From: Chitinophagaceae bacterium
GTDB lineage: Bacteria; Bacteroidota; Bacteroidia; Chitinophagales; Chitinophagaceae
Direction of reading: 5' to 3'
Length of the DNA stretch: 55,898 nt
NCBI GenBank assembly: GCA_009885535.1
Contig: VFKL01000014.1
Location: forward strand, 1 to 55,898
Shown: positions 1 through 7,935 of the stretch, piece by piece
How positions within the stretch are numbered: position 1 is the first letter of the stretch
Layout: every line of letters starts with the position of its first letter
Made by a program: the position numbers and the translations under genes
The notes under the pieces: model-generated
What the model was told of the DNA's origin: nothing
Database searches by the model: none
What the model saw: the letters and a program-made list of their open reading frames with translations, nothing else

Positions 1-440
1 GAATCTAAATGATCAACTGGAATATCAAAATAACCCTGAATTTGTGGTGCGTGTAAATCCATGGTAACCACACGGTCAGCACCTGCAGCAACAAGCATAT
101 TAGCTACTAATTTAGAGCCAATAGCTACACGAGGCTTATCTTTTCTATCTTGGCGAGCATAACCATAATAAGGCATTACAGCAATTACTTTGTACGCAGA
201 TGCTCTTTTAGCCGCATCTATCATTAAAAGCAATTCCATTAAATTATCAGTTGGAGCAAATGTACTTTGTATTAAAAAAACAAATTTACCTCTGATGCTC
301 TCTTCATATTCTACCCCAATTTCACCATCACTAAATTGTTGAATTTTAACGCTTCCAATTTTTTCTCCAAATTTTTTTGCTATTTTTTCTGCTAAATAGC
401 TTGATCCTCTCCCAGAAAATATTTTTGCGTTTGATTCCAT
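1..440 (-). CDS. prs: Ribose-phosphate pyrophosphokinase, N-terminal part (runs off left edge)
   Basis: Makes PRPP from ribose 5-phosphate and ATP in the cytoplasm, feeding purine, pyrimidine, NAD, His and Trp synthesis. About 146 residues are visible, against roughly 310 in the family; the C-terminal half lies outside the window. Reading the minus strand from the ATG at 438-440 gives [13 protein letters not shown], then the family motifs FSDGE, a [11 protein letters not shown] nucleotide-binding stretch and [13 protein letters not shown] with the metal-binding DxH. A TACTTTTG box lies about 33 bases upstream of the start. It is divergent from radC, with 72 bases between the starts. Identification is from recognised family motifs and is firm. 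Confidence 0.95.
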   Translation of the reverse strand, partial: MESNAKIFSGRGSSYLAEKIAKKFGEKIGSVKIQQFSDGEIGVEYEESIRGKFVFLIQSTFAPTDNLMELLLMIDAAKRASAYKVIAVMPYYGYARQDRKDKPRVAIGSKLVANMLVAAGADRVVTMDLHAPQIQGYFDIPVDHLD

Positions 441-472
441 TTTATAATTTATTTCAAGTAAAATTAATTAAG

Positions 473-480
473 CAAAAGTA
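473..480 (-). promoter_or_regulatory. Candidate -7 box of the prs promoter
   Basis: On the minus strand the bases read TACTTTTG, an exact fit to the Bacteroidota -7 consensus TAnnTTTG. It lies in the divergent prs/radC gap and would give a leader of roughly 25-30 bases before prs. The only nearby TTG upstream is 14 bases away, shorter than the usual spacing of about 19, so the -33 element is not convincing. Confidence 0.35.
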
Positions 481-512
481 TGGTTAGTTTGCTGCAATAA
501 ATTTTAATTATC

Positions 513-1214
513 ATGAAAAATATTAACAACCCGTCCACATCAATTAAAAATTGGAGTAAGGATGATCAACCTTATGAAAAGATTAAAAATTTTGGACCAA
601 CACATTTAAGTAATTCTGAGTTGCTGGCAATTTTAATAAAAAATGGGAATAGAAATAATTCTGCAATTGATTTAGCTAAAGCCATCATGATGCGATGCAA
701 CAATTGCTTGAATGAATTGGGAAAATTGTCTATGATTGATTTTCAAAAGATAAATGGCATTGGCGAAACCAAATCTATTACGATAATGGCAGCACTAGAA
801 ATGGGACGTAGGCGTTTGAATGCAGAATCCGTTTTGAAACATTCAATTAAAGGTAGCCAAGAGGTAGCTCAATATTTAAATGAGAAATTCAAAGATTTAA
901 CTTATGAAGTATTTGCAGTTTTATTTTTAAATCAAGCCAATAAAATCATTCATTTTGAAGTAATCAGTAAAGGCGGTATTACTGGTACTGTAGCTGATCC
1001 AAGAATTATATTAAGATTGGCACTTGGTTTTGGCGCGGTGAGCATTATACTATGTCATAATCATCCTTCAGGAAATTTAAATCCTAGTAACGCAGATAAA
1101 GCCATTACCAAAAAGATTGGTGAAGCAGCTTCATTAATGGATATAAAATTAATAGACCACATCATTGTAAGTGATGAAGGATATTTTAGTTTTATGGAAG
1201 AAGGATTATTATAA
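513..1214 (+). CDS. radC: RadC family JAB/MPN domain protein
   Basis: A 233-residue protein of the RadC (UPF0758) family. Residues about 15-105 form the N-terminal helix-hairpin-helix-like region (KINGIGETKS around 79-88). Residues about 110-233 form the JAB/MPN domain with a complete JAMM metal site: CHNHPSGNLNPSNAD contains His182, His184 and Asp195. RadC was historically linked to DNA repair, but its real biochemical role is unsettled; the JAMM site predicts a zinc hydrolase fold. It is divergent from prs and convergent with the DUF3467 gene. ATG at 513 is the only sensible start and the length is typical. Confidence 0.93.
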   Translation: MKNINNPSTSIKNWSKDDQPYEKIKNFGPTHLSNSELLAILIKNGNRNNSAIDLAKAIMMRCNNCLNELGKLSMIDFQKINGIGETKSITIMAALEMGRRRLNAESVLKHSIKGSQEVAQYLNEKFKDLTYEVFAVLFLNQANKIIHFEVISKGGITGTVADPRIILRLALGFGAVSIILCHNHPSGNLNPSNADKAITKKIGEAASLMDIKLIDHIIVSDEGYFSFMEEGLL

Positions 1215-1217
1215 TCA

Positions 1218-1256
1218 TGGTTGAAAATTTGATTGATTAAAAGAAAGTTTCAACCA
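1218..1256. other. Inverted repeat between convergent radC and DUF3467 genes
   Basis: TGGTTGAAA at 1218-1226 pairs perfectly with TTTCAACCA at 1248-1256 across a 21-base loop. It sits between two convergent genes, as expected for a bidirectional terminator, but no clear T-tract follows either arm, so the termination function is weakly supported. Confidence 0.3.
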
Positions 1257-1289
1257 CAATTATGAAAATAAAAATTGATTTTAAATAAA

Positions 1290-1604
1290 TCAAGCCATCC
1301 CCGTTGGACCACCGAAATTAAAAGGTATTTCAACGGATTCCATATCTTGTATAGTACCATTAGCAGCTTCGAATTTCTTTACATTGTCAATCATTGCCTT
1401 CATGAATCTCTTTGCATGAAATGGCGTAAGTACTATTCTGCTTTTAACTTTGCTTTTGGGCGAGCCTGGCATTACATTTACAAAGTCTACTACAAACTCT
1501 GCATGGCTATGTGTTATGATGGCTAAATTAGCGTAGGTACCTTCTGCGATTTCTTCTGAAATTTCAATATTCAATTGATTTTCTACTGCTTTATTGTCTG
1601 ACAT
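1290..1604 (-). CDS. DUF3467 domain-containing small protein
   Basis: A 104-residue soluble protein with no signal peptide. It fits DUF3467: an acidic N-terminus, the segment EGTYANLAIITHSHAEFVVD, then a proline/glycine turn, KSRIVLTPFHAKRFMKAM, a helical tail and a C-terminal PFNFGGPTG. The family is short, widespread in Bacteroidota and has no established function that I know of. It is convergent with radC. Upstream lies the terminator of the Sus-like operon, so it is probably transcribed from its own promoter. The 83-residue plus-strand reading frame that overlaps it is a shadow. Confidence 0.8.
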   Translation of the reverse strand: MSDNKAVENQLNIEISEEIAEGTYANLAIITHSHAEFVVDFVNVMPGSPKSKVKSRIVLTPFHAKRFMKAMIDNVKKFEAANGTIQDMESVEIPFNFGGPTGMA

Positions 1605-1628
1605 ATTTAAAGATTTTTTTATAAAAAA

Positions 1629-1651
1629 AGACCACCGAAACCGATGGTCTT
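1629..1651 (-). terminator. Rho-independent terminator of the Sus-like operon
   Basis: On the minus strand an arm AAGACCATCG pairs with CGGTGGTCTT around a four-base loop (one imperfect pair) and is followed by a run of seven T. It lies about 20 bases past the stop of the DUF1735-type lipoprotein gene and would end the susC-susD-lipoprotein transcript. Confidence 0.8.
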
Positions 1652-1672
1652 CTTTTATTATTTAAGATTGTA

Positions 1673-2602
1673 TTAGTTCAATTTAATGATTTCTTCTGTT
1701 ACTCTATAAATTTGAGCACTTGCTCCTCCACCGTAACCATATCTTACTCTGAATTCTTTTGTTGCTGGGTCGTAGATATTGTTGCATTGAGCAGCATTTG
1801 GCCAAGCAGGAACGAAAGAAGTTGGAGATCCATCCATATTTGCTGATGGTAAACCACTGGAAAACAAAGGAAGAGCTGGAGTAGCAGAACCTGGAGCTGG
1901 TGTTATTGATAAAGCACCAGAAGTAGGATCTACAGTGAAAGTTGCGAAATAATTAAGACCACCTAAATCACCTAATTCAACTTCAACTGAATTTGGACCA
2001 GTTGTAGATAAGGTTTTAGGTCTGTTGGTGATTGCTCTTGGAACAGTTGGGTGATAAAAATATCCGTTTGAAGTATATTCACCATCATAGATATTTTTAA
2101 TAGTGATTCTTATTAAAACTTCTTTCATATTGCTAGCAACAGTAAACCCGTTACTTGCACTTACCAATTCAAGACCTATAGCATAAGTTAATGTTGGGTC
2201 TAAATCAGAAGCTCTAGGAATCGTGATTTCTAGTGTATCTAATAATTGTCCTGCTTTAATTGTAGCTGTTAAATTAGAGGTGTACGCACTTGCTGGTAAT
2301 AAAGTTAAATCTGGATCCGCAGACACCAATTCAGGCTTCAAAGCAAATTGAACTGTTACATCAGAAGATTGAGCACCAATTGTTTCTAAAGCTACAATTG
2401 GAGAAGCTAAAAATTGTGGTGCATCTGAAGATAATAATCCGTAATCAACAGAACCTGCAATTGATTGTGGTAATGATACCCCTTTCTTTTCGATAACTTG
2501 AATCCCATAATCTCCATTATCGAAACCTTTGTCTTTAAGACAACTAGAGAATGCAACCATTGTTGCAACTCCGAAGAAACTTAATTTAAAAATATTTTTC
2601 AT
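1673..2602 (-). CDS. DUF1735-type Sus-associated surface lipoprotein
   Basis: A 309-residue lipoprotein, third gene of the Sus-like operon, in the place held by SusE/SusF-type accessory binding lipoproteins. The start is taken at the ATG at 2600-2602 because it gives MKNIFKLSFFGVATMVAF followed by a lipobox with Cys21; an upstream in-frame ATG (2707) would overlap susD and bury the signal. Residues about 30-150 resemble a DUF1735 beta-sandwich (ISIKGG-like repeats with ITIPRASDLDPTLTYAIGLEL). Residues about 170-309 form a second domain starting YTSNGYFYHPTVPRAI. The acidic/lysine residues after Cys fit the Bacteroidota surface-export signal. Ligand unknown. Confidence 0.75.
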   Translation of the reverse strand: MKNIFKLSFFGVATMVAFSSCLKDKGFDNGDYGIQVIEKKGVSLPQSIAGSVDYGLLSSDAPQFLASPIVALETIGAQSSDVTVQFALKPELVSADPDLTLLPASAYTSNLTATIKAGQLLDTLEITIPRASDLDPTLTYAIGLELVSASNGFTVASNMKEVLIRITIKNIYDGEYTSNGYFYHPTVPRAITNRPKTLSTTGPNSVEVELGDLGGLNYFATFTVDPTSGALSITPAPGSATPALPLFSSGLPSANMDGSPTSFVPAWPNAAQCNNIYDPATKEFRVRYGYGGGASAQIYRVTEEIIKLN

Positions 2603-2636
2603 TTTGTTTAATTTAATTATTAATTGATAATGGAAA

Positions 2637-4325
2637 TTATTGAAGATCCCAGAATACTTTTGAAGTAAATACACTGATTGTGCCTTGAGTATTAACGTTA
2701 GCTTCATTGAAGCTATATTCTGATTGTGGGTAAAACAATCTTACTGGAATTGATGAAGCAGCACCAGATAATGTTGATAATTGGGTAGCCCAAACACCAG
2801 TGTTTGCTTGATCGTAAGAAACACCTTCACCATAAACGATGTCGGTTCTTCTGTAATCAGACCAAACTTCAAAAGGAGCAATTCCATTTAAGGCAAACCA
2901 TTTTTGTGCGATTATGGTATATAAACCACCATCCACTAAATTACCAATTGATGGATCAGCAACTGCTGTGTAATCAACGTCGGCATATCCAGCATTTCCA
3001 TTGATGTAAGTGTTTGCGTTAGCAGCTGTTAAACCTAATGAAATAAATGATTCTCTGATTGCAGCAGTTAAGGCAGTTTGAGGATCAACACCAGGTAACA
3101 GACCTCTTTGTGCAGCTTCAGCTTGTAAGAATAAACTTTCAACACTAGTCATCAACCATGCATCAGAAGAAGCACCATTTGGAGTTAACCCTGTGTTAGG
3201 CGATGTTAAATTGATTTGATTGATTGCTGATAATGAATCTCCATTAAATCCTGCAGCAAATCCAGATACAGCACCATAAGGAATACCTTTATGTAATTGT
3301 CTTGCAGTGTAAACTGATGCACTAGAATTAACATCTGGTCTTATGTATAATCTAGATTCTCTTGGATCTCCATTATATCTGTAGTAACCTGGAGTTTGAG
3401 CTGTACCTAAACCAACTGCGAAAGCATTCGCTTTAGTAACATCTGCTAAACCTGCCAAAGTACCATTTTCATTGATAGCAAAAAATCTGTAGAAAGGACT
3501 TGGTTTAGAAGCAGAAAAACCAGGGTTGATTTTAGCTGTTTCACCAGAATTTAAGAAACCTGTTCCTTCAGCATTAATACCCGACATGATTGCTGCATAA
3601 TCAATTCCAGAAACTGAAGTTGATGCATCAATTCCATTTTGGCAATGAATAACCATACGTAATTTCAACGTATTTGCTAATTTAATCCACAATGTTGCAT
3701 TTCCTTTGAATACTAAATCATTGGTTGCAATTTTTTCATTTGCTGAGGCAGCTGCTGCTGGACTTTTCAACAAAGCAATAGCTGTATCTAATTGAAGGAA
3801 TAAATCCTTGTAGATATCTTTACCATTGTCATACTTAGGATTTCTTACATCATTTCCTTGTAATGCTTGGAAATATGGAATGTTACCATAAACGTCAGTT
3901 AACAATTGGAAATTTTGAGTTTTCATTATTCTGCAAATTGCTTCGTAGAATCCATCCCCAGATGCTTTTGCTTTTTGTTGAATGTAATTGTAGGAAGAAG
4001 CATTATAATACAAATTGTTCCAAGGATTTCCAGCAGCAGTGTTTGGGAAAGTATTGGTAAAATTGTACGTTTCTTCTTCGTTGTCATTTTGATAGCTACC
4101 GCTACGTGCCCAATAACCCATCCAGTTTTGAAGGAATTTCCAATCAGCAGCAACGATTTTTGCAGAAGTTGCAATTGATGAAGGAAGTACATCTCTGTAA
4201 TTTAATGAACCTGCAGACAAGTTCTCTTCAGATGCATTGATATCAAAATCAGTTTTACATCCGGTAAGTAGAGCTACCGCTGTAGTAGCAATCAAACCTA
4301 ATTTTTTAATATTAAAAAGTTTCAT
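2637..4325 (-). CDS. susD: SusD/RagB-like outer-membrane nutrient-binding lipoprotein
   Basis: A 562-residue SusD-like lid protein that would sit over the SusC channel and capture the ligand. The signal is MKLFNIKKLGLIATTAVALL with lipobox LTGC (Cys23). The aromatic N-terminal helical region (WKFLQNWMGYWARSG), the TPR-like helices with FQLLTDVYGNIPYFQAL and the C-terminal FEVWSDYRRTDI stretch fit the SusD-like_2 subfamily. It lies 21 bases after susC and 34 bases before the DUF1735-type gene. No glycoside hydrolase, peptidase or regulator flanks the operon, so the substrate (glycan, peptide or other) cannot be inferred. Confidence 0.93.
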   Translation of the reverse strand: MKLFNIKKLGLIATTAVALLTGCKTDFDINASEENLSAGSLNYRDVLPSSIATSAKIVAADWKFLQNWMGYWARSGSYQNDNEEETYNFTNTFPNTAAGNPWNNLYYNASSYNYIQQKAKASGDGFYEAICRIMKTQNFQLLTDVYGNIPYFQALQGNDVRNPKYDNGKDIYKDLFLQLDTAIALLKSPAAAASANEKIATNDLVFKGNATLWIKLANTLKLRMVIHCQNGIDASTSVSGIDYAAIMSGINAEGTGFLNSGETAKINPGFSASKPSPFYRFFAINENGTLAGLADVTKANAFAVGLGTAQTPGYYRYNGDPRESRLYIRPDVNSSASVYTARQLHKGIPYGAVSGFAAGFNGDSLSAINQINLTSPNTGLTPNGASSDAWLMTSVESLFLQAEAAQRGLLPGVDPQTALTAAIRESFISLGLTAANANTYINGNAGYADVDYTAVADPSIGNLVDGGLYTIIAQKWFALNGIAPFEVWSDYRRTDIVYGEGVSYDQANTGVWATQLSTLSGAASSIPVRLFYPQSEYSFNEANVNTQGTISVFTSKVFWDLQ

Positions 4326-4347
4326 GTTTATATTTTATTAATTTTTA

Positions 4348-7300
4348 TTAAAATTGGAATACTACGTTAGCACCGAAAATTCTTGTTGGAGGCATGTTAT
4401 AAGCAGTACTACGACCTTGTGCGTTTCCTGTAAATGATGCGTTTCCATTAGAAGAAAACTCTGGATCAGTCCATTGATTAGATTTTGGTAACCAAGTCAA
4501 TAAATTTCTACCTGTAATACCAACTGTAACACCTTTCAATGTATTTCCTTTGAACATTTTTGCAGGAAATTCATAAGTTAATGAAACCTCTCTTAATTTC
4601 CAGAAAGCACCACTAACTAAATAGTTTGAAATAGCAGTTGTATTTAAATCACTGTTCCAGAAATCACGATTGTATTGTTGTGTATAAACGTTTGTATTTT
4701 CTACATATTTAGATCCATCATAATAAACTGAATTAGGCCATACAAATGCACGACGACCATACTGAGCAGAACGAGAAGAAATTCCATTGTCATCTAAGAA
4801 AGCACCCAACTGATCAGCTACGATTTGGTTTCCACCACGATACTCAGCAACAACTGATAAACTGAAATTTTTATAATTAGCTGATAAAGTTAAACCGAAA
4901 ATGTTATCTGGAGTTGTTTTTCCGAACTCAGTTAAATTTGGATTAACTGTTGGCATACCATTTGCACCAACAATTACTTTTCCAGTTGCGCTATCTCTGA
5001 TATAATCGTAAACTCTAAACTTGTACACTGGTTGTCCTACTACAACCCAGTTGTAATTTCCAATACCGATTTGATTTAAACCATCAACCAATTTGATTAC
5101 TTTACTTGTTTGATAAGTATAGTTCATTTTTAAATCAATATTCAAATCTCCCACTTTTACCAATGGAGTTAATTTTAAATCCATCTCTAAACCACTATTT
5201 TGGAACTCAGCTGCATTTAATTTACTAGTTGTATAACCAGTACTATTTGCTAATTGTAAATCCAAAACTTGGTTTGTATTCTTTTGAGTGTAATAAGTTG
5301 CTTCAAAATTGATTCTGTTTTTCAAGAAACCAACTTCAAGACCAATCTCTTTGTTGTTTACAAACTCAGGTTCGAATTGTCTTTTGTAGATTGAAGTAGG
5401 AATGTTATATCCTAGTGTAGACCCATAAGGGAAGAATGTTCCAGTTGCAAATGCTGGATCATCTTGAGCAGCCAATGGAACATTACCTGTTTTAGAAACT
5501 GCTCCACGAACTTTCAAAAAGTTCACGATATTTTGTTTATCAAATCCAGGTATTACTTTGTGCAATAAAACTGAAGCGTTCACACCAGGATAAAAATAAG
5601 AGATATCGCTGTTTGAGAAAGAACTTCCGTCTCTTGGTGCATTTTTACTATCTCTGTCATAAGATCCAGTTCCTTCTAAATAAGCCCAACCATCATAATT
5701 GATGCTTAAATTACCAAATAATCTTGATAATCTTGAAACAGTAGAACCTGCAGAAACAATTGGCTCACCTACTCTGTTTTGAATACTCAAGAAAGTTGAT
5801 TGACCAAGATTTCCACTACTAATTCCCCAGTTATTTGTATTTGACTGACGGAATGATTGTCCAAATTGACCAGTAAATGTAAATTTCTTATACTTTGCAT
5901 TCATGTTAGCAAAAAACTCAGAAGTTACTCTGCTACTAGATGAAGAAGCATAAGCTACTGCAGCACTGATTGTTGTTGATGACGCATCAGTCAATGTTAG
6001 ATGATAAGCACTTGGTGAGAATGCTTCTGTTGAAGATTTAGCATCTCCAAAAGTAGCTGATCCACCCAAACGGTAAACAAAGTTTAACCAATTTGTAGCT
6101 TTATAAGTTAACTCTGCGTTACCCAAAACATCATTTGTTCTTCCTTTTTGTCTGTTGATGTCTTTAGCCATGTAAGGAGTTCTGAAGAAATTCGTCAAAT
6201 ATGGGGTAAAGTATCCATTAGGACTAGAGAAATAATCTGTTCTCCAATTTTTGAAACGAGATAAATCATATTGTCCTGGAGCACCAGTAACGTTATAATA
6301 CGTTTGAGCATTTGCTGTTGTTATGTCATATTTTGAATTTGTAACACGAGCATTGAAAGATGCTGCAAATCTATTGTATTCTTTACGTGCGTTTAATGCA
6401 ATTGTTTTACGATCGTTCTTATCTCCTGGCATTGTACCGCGGATTGAAACGTTTTGTGCACTTAAATAAAAATCTCCAGTTGAGTAAGAAACATCAGTTT
6501 GATTGGTTGTTCCTGTTTCAAAGAAATTTTTTCTACCGTTTGCAAAATTGCTGTATGGTAATAATAATTGTTCGCCATTAGGGCCAGTTTGTCCCATTTG
6601 TCTGATTGAACCATCAAACTCATCTCCCCAAGATTGTTGCTCAATCGCAGAAAATGTACCTTGTCCAGTATTTGCATCTTGACCATAACCAGAACCAAAT
6701 CTTGATTGAAATTCAGGCATATAAGCTATTTTCTCGAATTGAGTAGTTTGTGAAACGGTAATCATTGGTTTCATTTTATTACCTTTTTTGGTAGTAACCA
6801 TGATTGCGCCATTAACCCCATCAGGACCATAAGCCACTGTAGCTGAAGCAGATTTCAAAATACTTACATCTGCGATATCATTTGGGTTTAATGAATTTAA
6901 AAATCCTAAAGGTGTTGGTACCCCGTCAATCACCAACATAGGTTGGTTATTTCCAGTTAATGAACGAATACCACGTAATGTGATACGCGTTGTTCCTAAA
7001 ACACCACTATTGGTTGTAGCTACGTTCAAACCTGAAACTTTAGCTGTCAAACCATTTTGAAGATTTACAGGATTTGCTTGCGTTAATTCTTTTGTTTTAA
7101 CTGAAGCTGTTGAGTAACCTAAAGATGACTTCTGACGTACTTGACCTAAAGAGGTTACAACTACCGCTGTCATTTCTTGTGTGTTTCTTGCCATGTTAGC
7201 AATTACTACGTTGCCTGATGGTACAAGTGTAACCGCATCGTAACCAACTGCAGTTACAGTTAATTTTGATGATGGTCCAGATACTTTAATAGAAAAATTT

Positions 7301-7470
7301 CCACTAGCATCTGTTTGAACTGCATTTTTAGTTCCAGTTTCGGTTACTGTTGCAAATTTTACAGGTTCACCAGGGATGTCTCTAACTTGTCCAGAGAGCA
7401 CCTTTGATTGTGCGAAAGCCAGCATTCCGCTTAGCATTAGCACGGCAAATAATGTTAAAAATCTTCTCAT
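4348..7470 (-). CDS. susC: SusC/RagA family TonB-linked outer-membrane transporter
   Basis: A 1040-residue TonB-dependent receptor, first gene of the operon. Residues 1-20 are a signal peptide ending in MLAFAQ. Residues about 24-95 are a CarboxypepD_reg-like domain (SGQVRDIPGEPVKFATV). A short linker with EMTAVVVTSLG, resembling a TonB box, is followed by the plug (about 110-230) with SGLNVATTNSGVLGTTRITL, RGIRSLTGNNQPMLVIDG and VNGAIMVTTKKG. The rest is the 22-strand barrel, ending in the aromatic FGANVVFQF. Length and order are typical. With SusD it forms a bipartite importer energised by TonB-ExbBD. The long AT-rich gap upstream carries its promoter and a repeat element. Confidence 0.95.
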   Translation of the reverse strand: MRRFLTLFAVLMLSGMLAFAQSKVLSGQVRDIPGEPVKFATVTETGTKNAVQTDASGNFSIKVSGPSSKLTVTAVGYDAVTLVPSGNVVIANMARNTQEMTAVVVTSLGQVRQKSSLGYSTASVKTKELTQANPVNLQNGLTAKVSGLNVATTNSGVLGTTRITLRGIRSLTGNNQPMLVIDGVPTPLGFLNSLNPNDIADVSILKSASATVAYGPDGVNGAIMVTTKKGNKMKPMITVSQTTQFEKIAYMPEFQSRFGSGYGQDANTGQGTFSAIEQQSWGDEFDGSIRQMGQTGPNGEQLLLPYSNFANGRKNFFETGTTNQTDVSYSTGDFYLSAQNVSIRGTMPGDKNDRKTIALNARKEYNRFAASFNARVTNSKYDITTANAQTYYNVTGAPGQYDLSRFKNWRTDYFSSPNGYFTPYLTNFFRTPYMAKDINRQKGRTNDVLGNAELTYKATNWLNFVYRLGGSATFGDAKSSTEAFSPSAYHLTLTDASSTTISAAVAYASSSSSRVTSEFFANMNAKYKKFTFTGQFGQSFRQSNTNNWGISSGNLGQSTFLSIQNRVGEPIVSAGSTVSRLSRLFGNLSINYDGWAYLEGTGSYDRDSKNAPRDGSSFSNSDISYFYPGVNASVLLHKVIPGFDKQNIVNFLKVRGAVSKTGNVPLAAQDDPAFATGTFFPYGSTLGYNIPTSIYKRQFEPEFVNNKEIGLEVGFLKNRINFEATYYTQKNTNQVLDLQLANSTGYTTSKLNAAEFQNSGLEMDLKLTPLVKVGDLNIDLKMNYTYQTSKVIKLVDGLNQIGIGNYNWVVVGQPVYKFRVYDYIRDSATGKVIVGANGMPTVNPNLTEFGKTTPDNIFGLTLSANYKNFSLSVVAEYRGGNQIVADQLGAFLDDNGISSRSAQYGRRAFVWPNSVYYDGSKYVENTNVYTQQYNRDFWNSDLNTTAISNYLVSGAFWKLREVSLTYEFPAKMFKGNTLKGVTVGITGRNLLTWLPKSNQWTDPEFSSNGNASFTGNAQGRSTAYNMPPTRIFGANVVFQF

Positions 7471-7612
7471 GTTCGTTAATTGTTAGTTTAATGAATGGTA
7501 AAAATAAGGATATTTTATTAACAACAATAAAATGTTAATTTTTTTTTGTTGAAAACTATCCGTAAGTCAAGACAACTGTCAAACTAAAAGTGTTGCACGC
7601 AGAAAATAATTT

Positions 7613-7880
7613 TAAAATCCGGATTTTGAAGTTGGAAACTCGATGAAAGAAAAAAGGCAATTAAACTGTGGGTTTGAGCCGATTTTTTTTAAAGAACACA
7701 TTGAAATAGCCAAAAGAGTTAGCTCAAACCTAACGGAAAAAATATTAAAGGCTATACCATGTTACCAAAAACAAACTATAAAATACACATGAATTATGAT
7801 AAGATCAAGAAACCCATCAAGCGCTTGTACTTGCAGTATATTATTCTTGTAATAGATTTCAACTGCAAAATCGGGGTTTA
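7613..7880. repeat. MITE-like element with terminal inverted repeats, copy 1 (long form)
   Basis: The 465-base gap upstream of susC carries a 268-base element. Its ends, 7613-7634 and 7860-7880, are imperfect inverted repeats of the type AAACCCAGATTTT-CAGTTG. Internal blocks match the copy at 52217-52398 in reverse orientation: GTTTGAGCCGATTTTTT, AAAAGGCAAT, TTGAAAT, AAGATCAA and CTTGTAATAGATT. This copy has about 85 extra bases (about 7708-7795) not found in copy 2. Inside it GGTTTGAGC (7671-7679) and GCTCAAACC (7722-7730) form a perfect inverted repeat. No transposase is encoded. The rest of the gap (7471-7612, 7881-7935) shows only AT-rich sequence. Confidence 0.75.
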
Positions 7881-7935
7881 AGGTTTATTGAATTTTCCGA
7901 CGAATTTCTAAACTTTTTTCAAATAAAAATTCGTT

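Noticed and set aside
1275-1526. Open frame of 83 codons on the plus strand
   Set aside because: It lies wholly antisense to the DUF3467 gene, has no family features and no distinct start context.
2603-2707. Longer start for the DUF1735-type lipoprotein
   Set aside because: It overlaps the end of susD and places 35 residues before the lipoprotein signal.
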